A DNA stretch of 7,488 nt from JBCFBK01 sp038562555 (lineage in GTDB: Bacteria > Bacteroidota > Bacteroidia > Bacteroidales > Prolixibacteraceae), in NCBI GenBank assembly GCA_038562555.1, contig JBCFBK010000094.1:1-7488 (forward strand). Reading direction: 5' to 3'. Under the pieces are notes generated by a model. That model saw only the letters and a list, made by a program, of their open reading frames with translations. It had not been told where the DNA came from and searched no databases. A program made the position numbers and the translations under genes. Positions 7,215 to 7,488 of the stretch are shown piece after piece; positions within the stretch are counted from its first letter, which is position 1; every line of letters begins with the position of its first letter.

Positions 7215-7242
7215 TTTGCGGCTTAGATTTTTGGTATCTTTG
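7215..7242 (+). promoter_or_regulatory. Bacteroidota-type promoter of the POT peptide transporter gene
   Basis: TATCTTTG (7235-7242) is a perfect match to the TAnnTTTG -7 element, and TTTG (7215-7218) is a -33 candidate with a 16-nt gap, slightly short of the usual spacing. The -7 element ends 28 nt before the ATG, implying a leader of about 20 nt that is nearly all A/T, as is common for genes in this phylum that lack a Shine-Dalgarno motif. Confidence 0.65.
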
Positions 7243-7270
7243 TTTCTCTGAAAAATTATTAATCTTTATT

Positions 7271-7488
7271 ATGAGTACAGACAAAAACAAGGCCTTTTTC
7301 GGTCATCCGACAGGGCTCTCCACCCTTTTTGCCAGTGAAATGTGGGAACGGTTCAGCTATTACGGCATGCGGGCCCTCCTGGTATTATTTCTTACAGCAA
7401 CTTATGCCGATGGGGGTTTTGGCCTTGCAGAACTTGATGCCTTTACCATTTACGGGATATTCACGGCACTGGTCTATGTGACCCCGAT
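7271..7488 (+). CDS. POT/PTR2 family proton-coupled oligopeptide transporter, N-terminal part only
   Basis: The ATG at 7271 opens a frame that runs off the right edge after 72 codons. Residues 23-32 read EMWERFSYYG, the ExxERFxYYG signature of TM1 in proton-coupled di- and tripeptide transporters (DtpT/PepT type); its E-x-x-E-R residues take part in proton coupling. The short cytosolic N-terminus with FFGHPTGLSTLF (9-20) before it is also typical of the family. TM1 runs to about residue 45, and TM2 begins near 57. Family members are about 450-600 residues, and some Bacteroidota members are longer, so most of the protein lies outside the window. It is divergent from nnr and has its own promoter. 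The family call is secure from the motif; substrate range is not visible. Confidence 0.92.
   Translation, partial: MSTDKNKAFFGHPTGLSTLFASEMWERFSYYGMRALLVLFLTATYADGGFGLAELDAFTIYGIFTALVYVTP

Noticed and set aside
7093..7270. Small ORF, sRNA or riboswitch in the divergent intergenic region
   Set aside because: ATGs such as that in 'atgaaagcataa' stop after a few codons, and no structured RNA fold beyond the short dyad is visible.

Overview
The window looks like chromosomal DNA from a member of the Bacteroidota, perhaps Bacteroidales. The reasons are a DUF3857/transglutaminase protein and a DUF4831 protein (both typical of this phylum), a TAnnTTTG-type -7 promoter element upstream of the last gene, and start codons preceded by A/T-rich leaders without Shine-Dalgarno motifs. 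The order and genus cannot be fixed from this sequence. I saw no mobile elements, CRISPR arrays, tRNAs or rRNAs. The DNA is densely coding; the longest gene-free stretch is the ~190-bp divergent region at 7081-7270.

Layout: (1) 1-1435 (+), the 3' part of a large exported protein with DUF3857, transglutaminase-like and DUF3858 regions, cut by the left edge. (2) A strong hairpin at 1438-1470 sits between two converging stop codons. (3) Four genes follow on the minus strand, read from right to left: a bifunctional NAD(P)H-hydrate repair enzyme (7080-5530); a secreted DUF4831 protein (5457-4354); an MFS transporter that resembles the eukaryotic lysosomal dipeptide transporter MFSD1 (4334-2943); and an M20-family Xaa-His/cytosolic dipeptidase, PepD (2939-1473). 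(4) A divergent intergenic region leads into the start of a POT/PTR2 proton-coupled peptide transporter (7271 to the right edge, +).

The most interesting reading is that DUF4831, the MFSD1-like transporter and PepD form one transcription unit. Gaps are 19 and 3 nt, a possible promoter lies just before DUF4831, and a terminator lies just after pepD. The implied task is dipeptide import across the inner membrane followed by cytosolic hydrolysis. The transporter keeps, at identical 31-residue spacing, a Glu and an Arg that I recall as dipeptide-binding residues of MFSD1. The exported DUF4831 protein is in the right compartment to be an accessory subunit, but that role is speculative. A second, unrelated peptide transporter (POT) starts about 190 bp beyond the repair enzyme, so the locus has a peptide-uptake theme.
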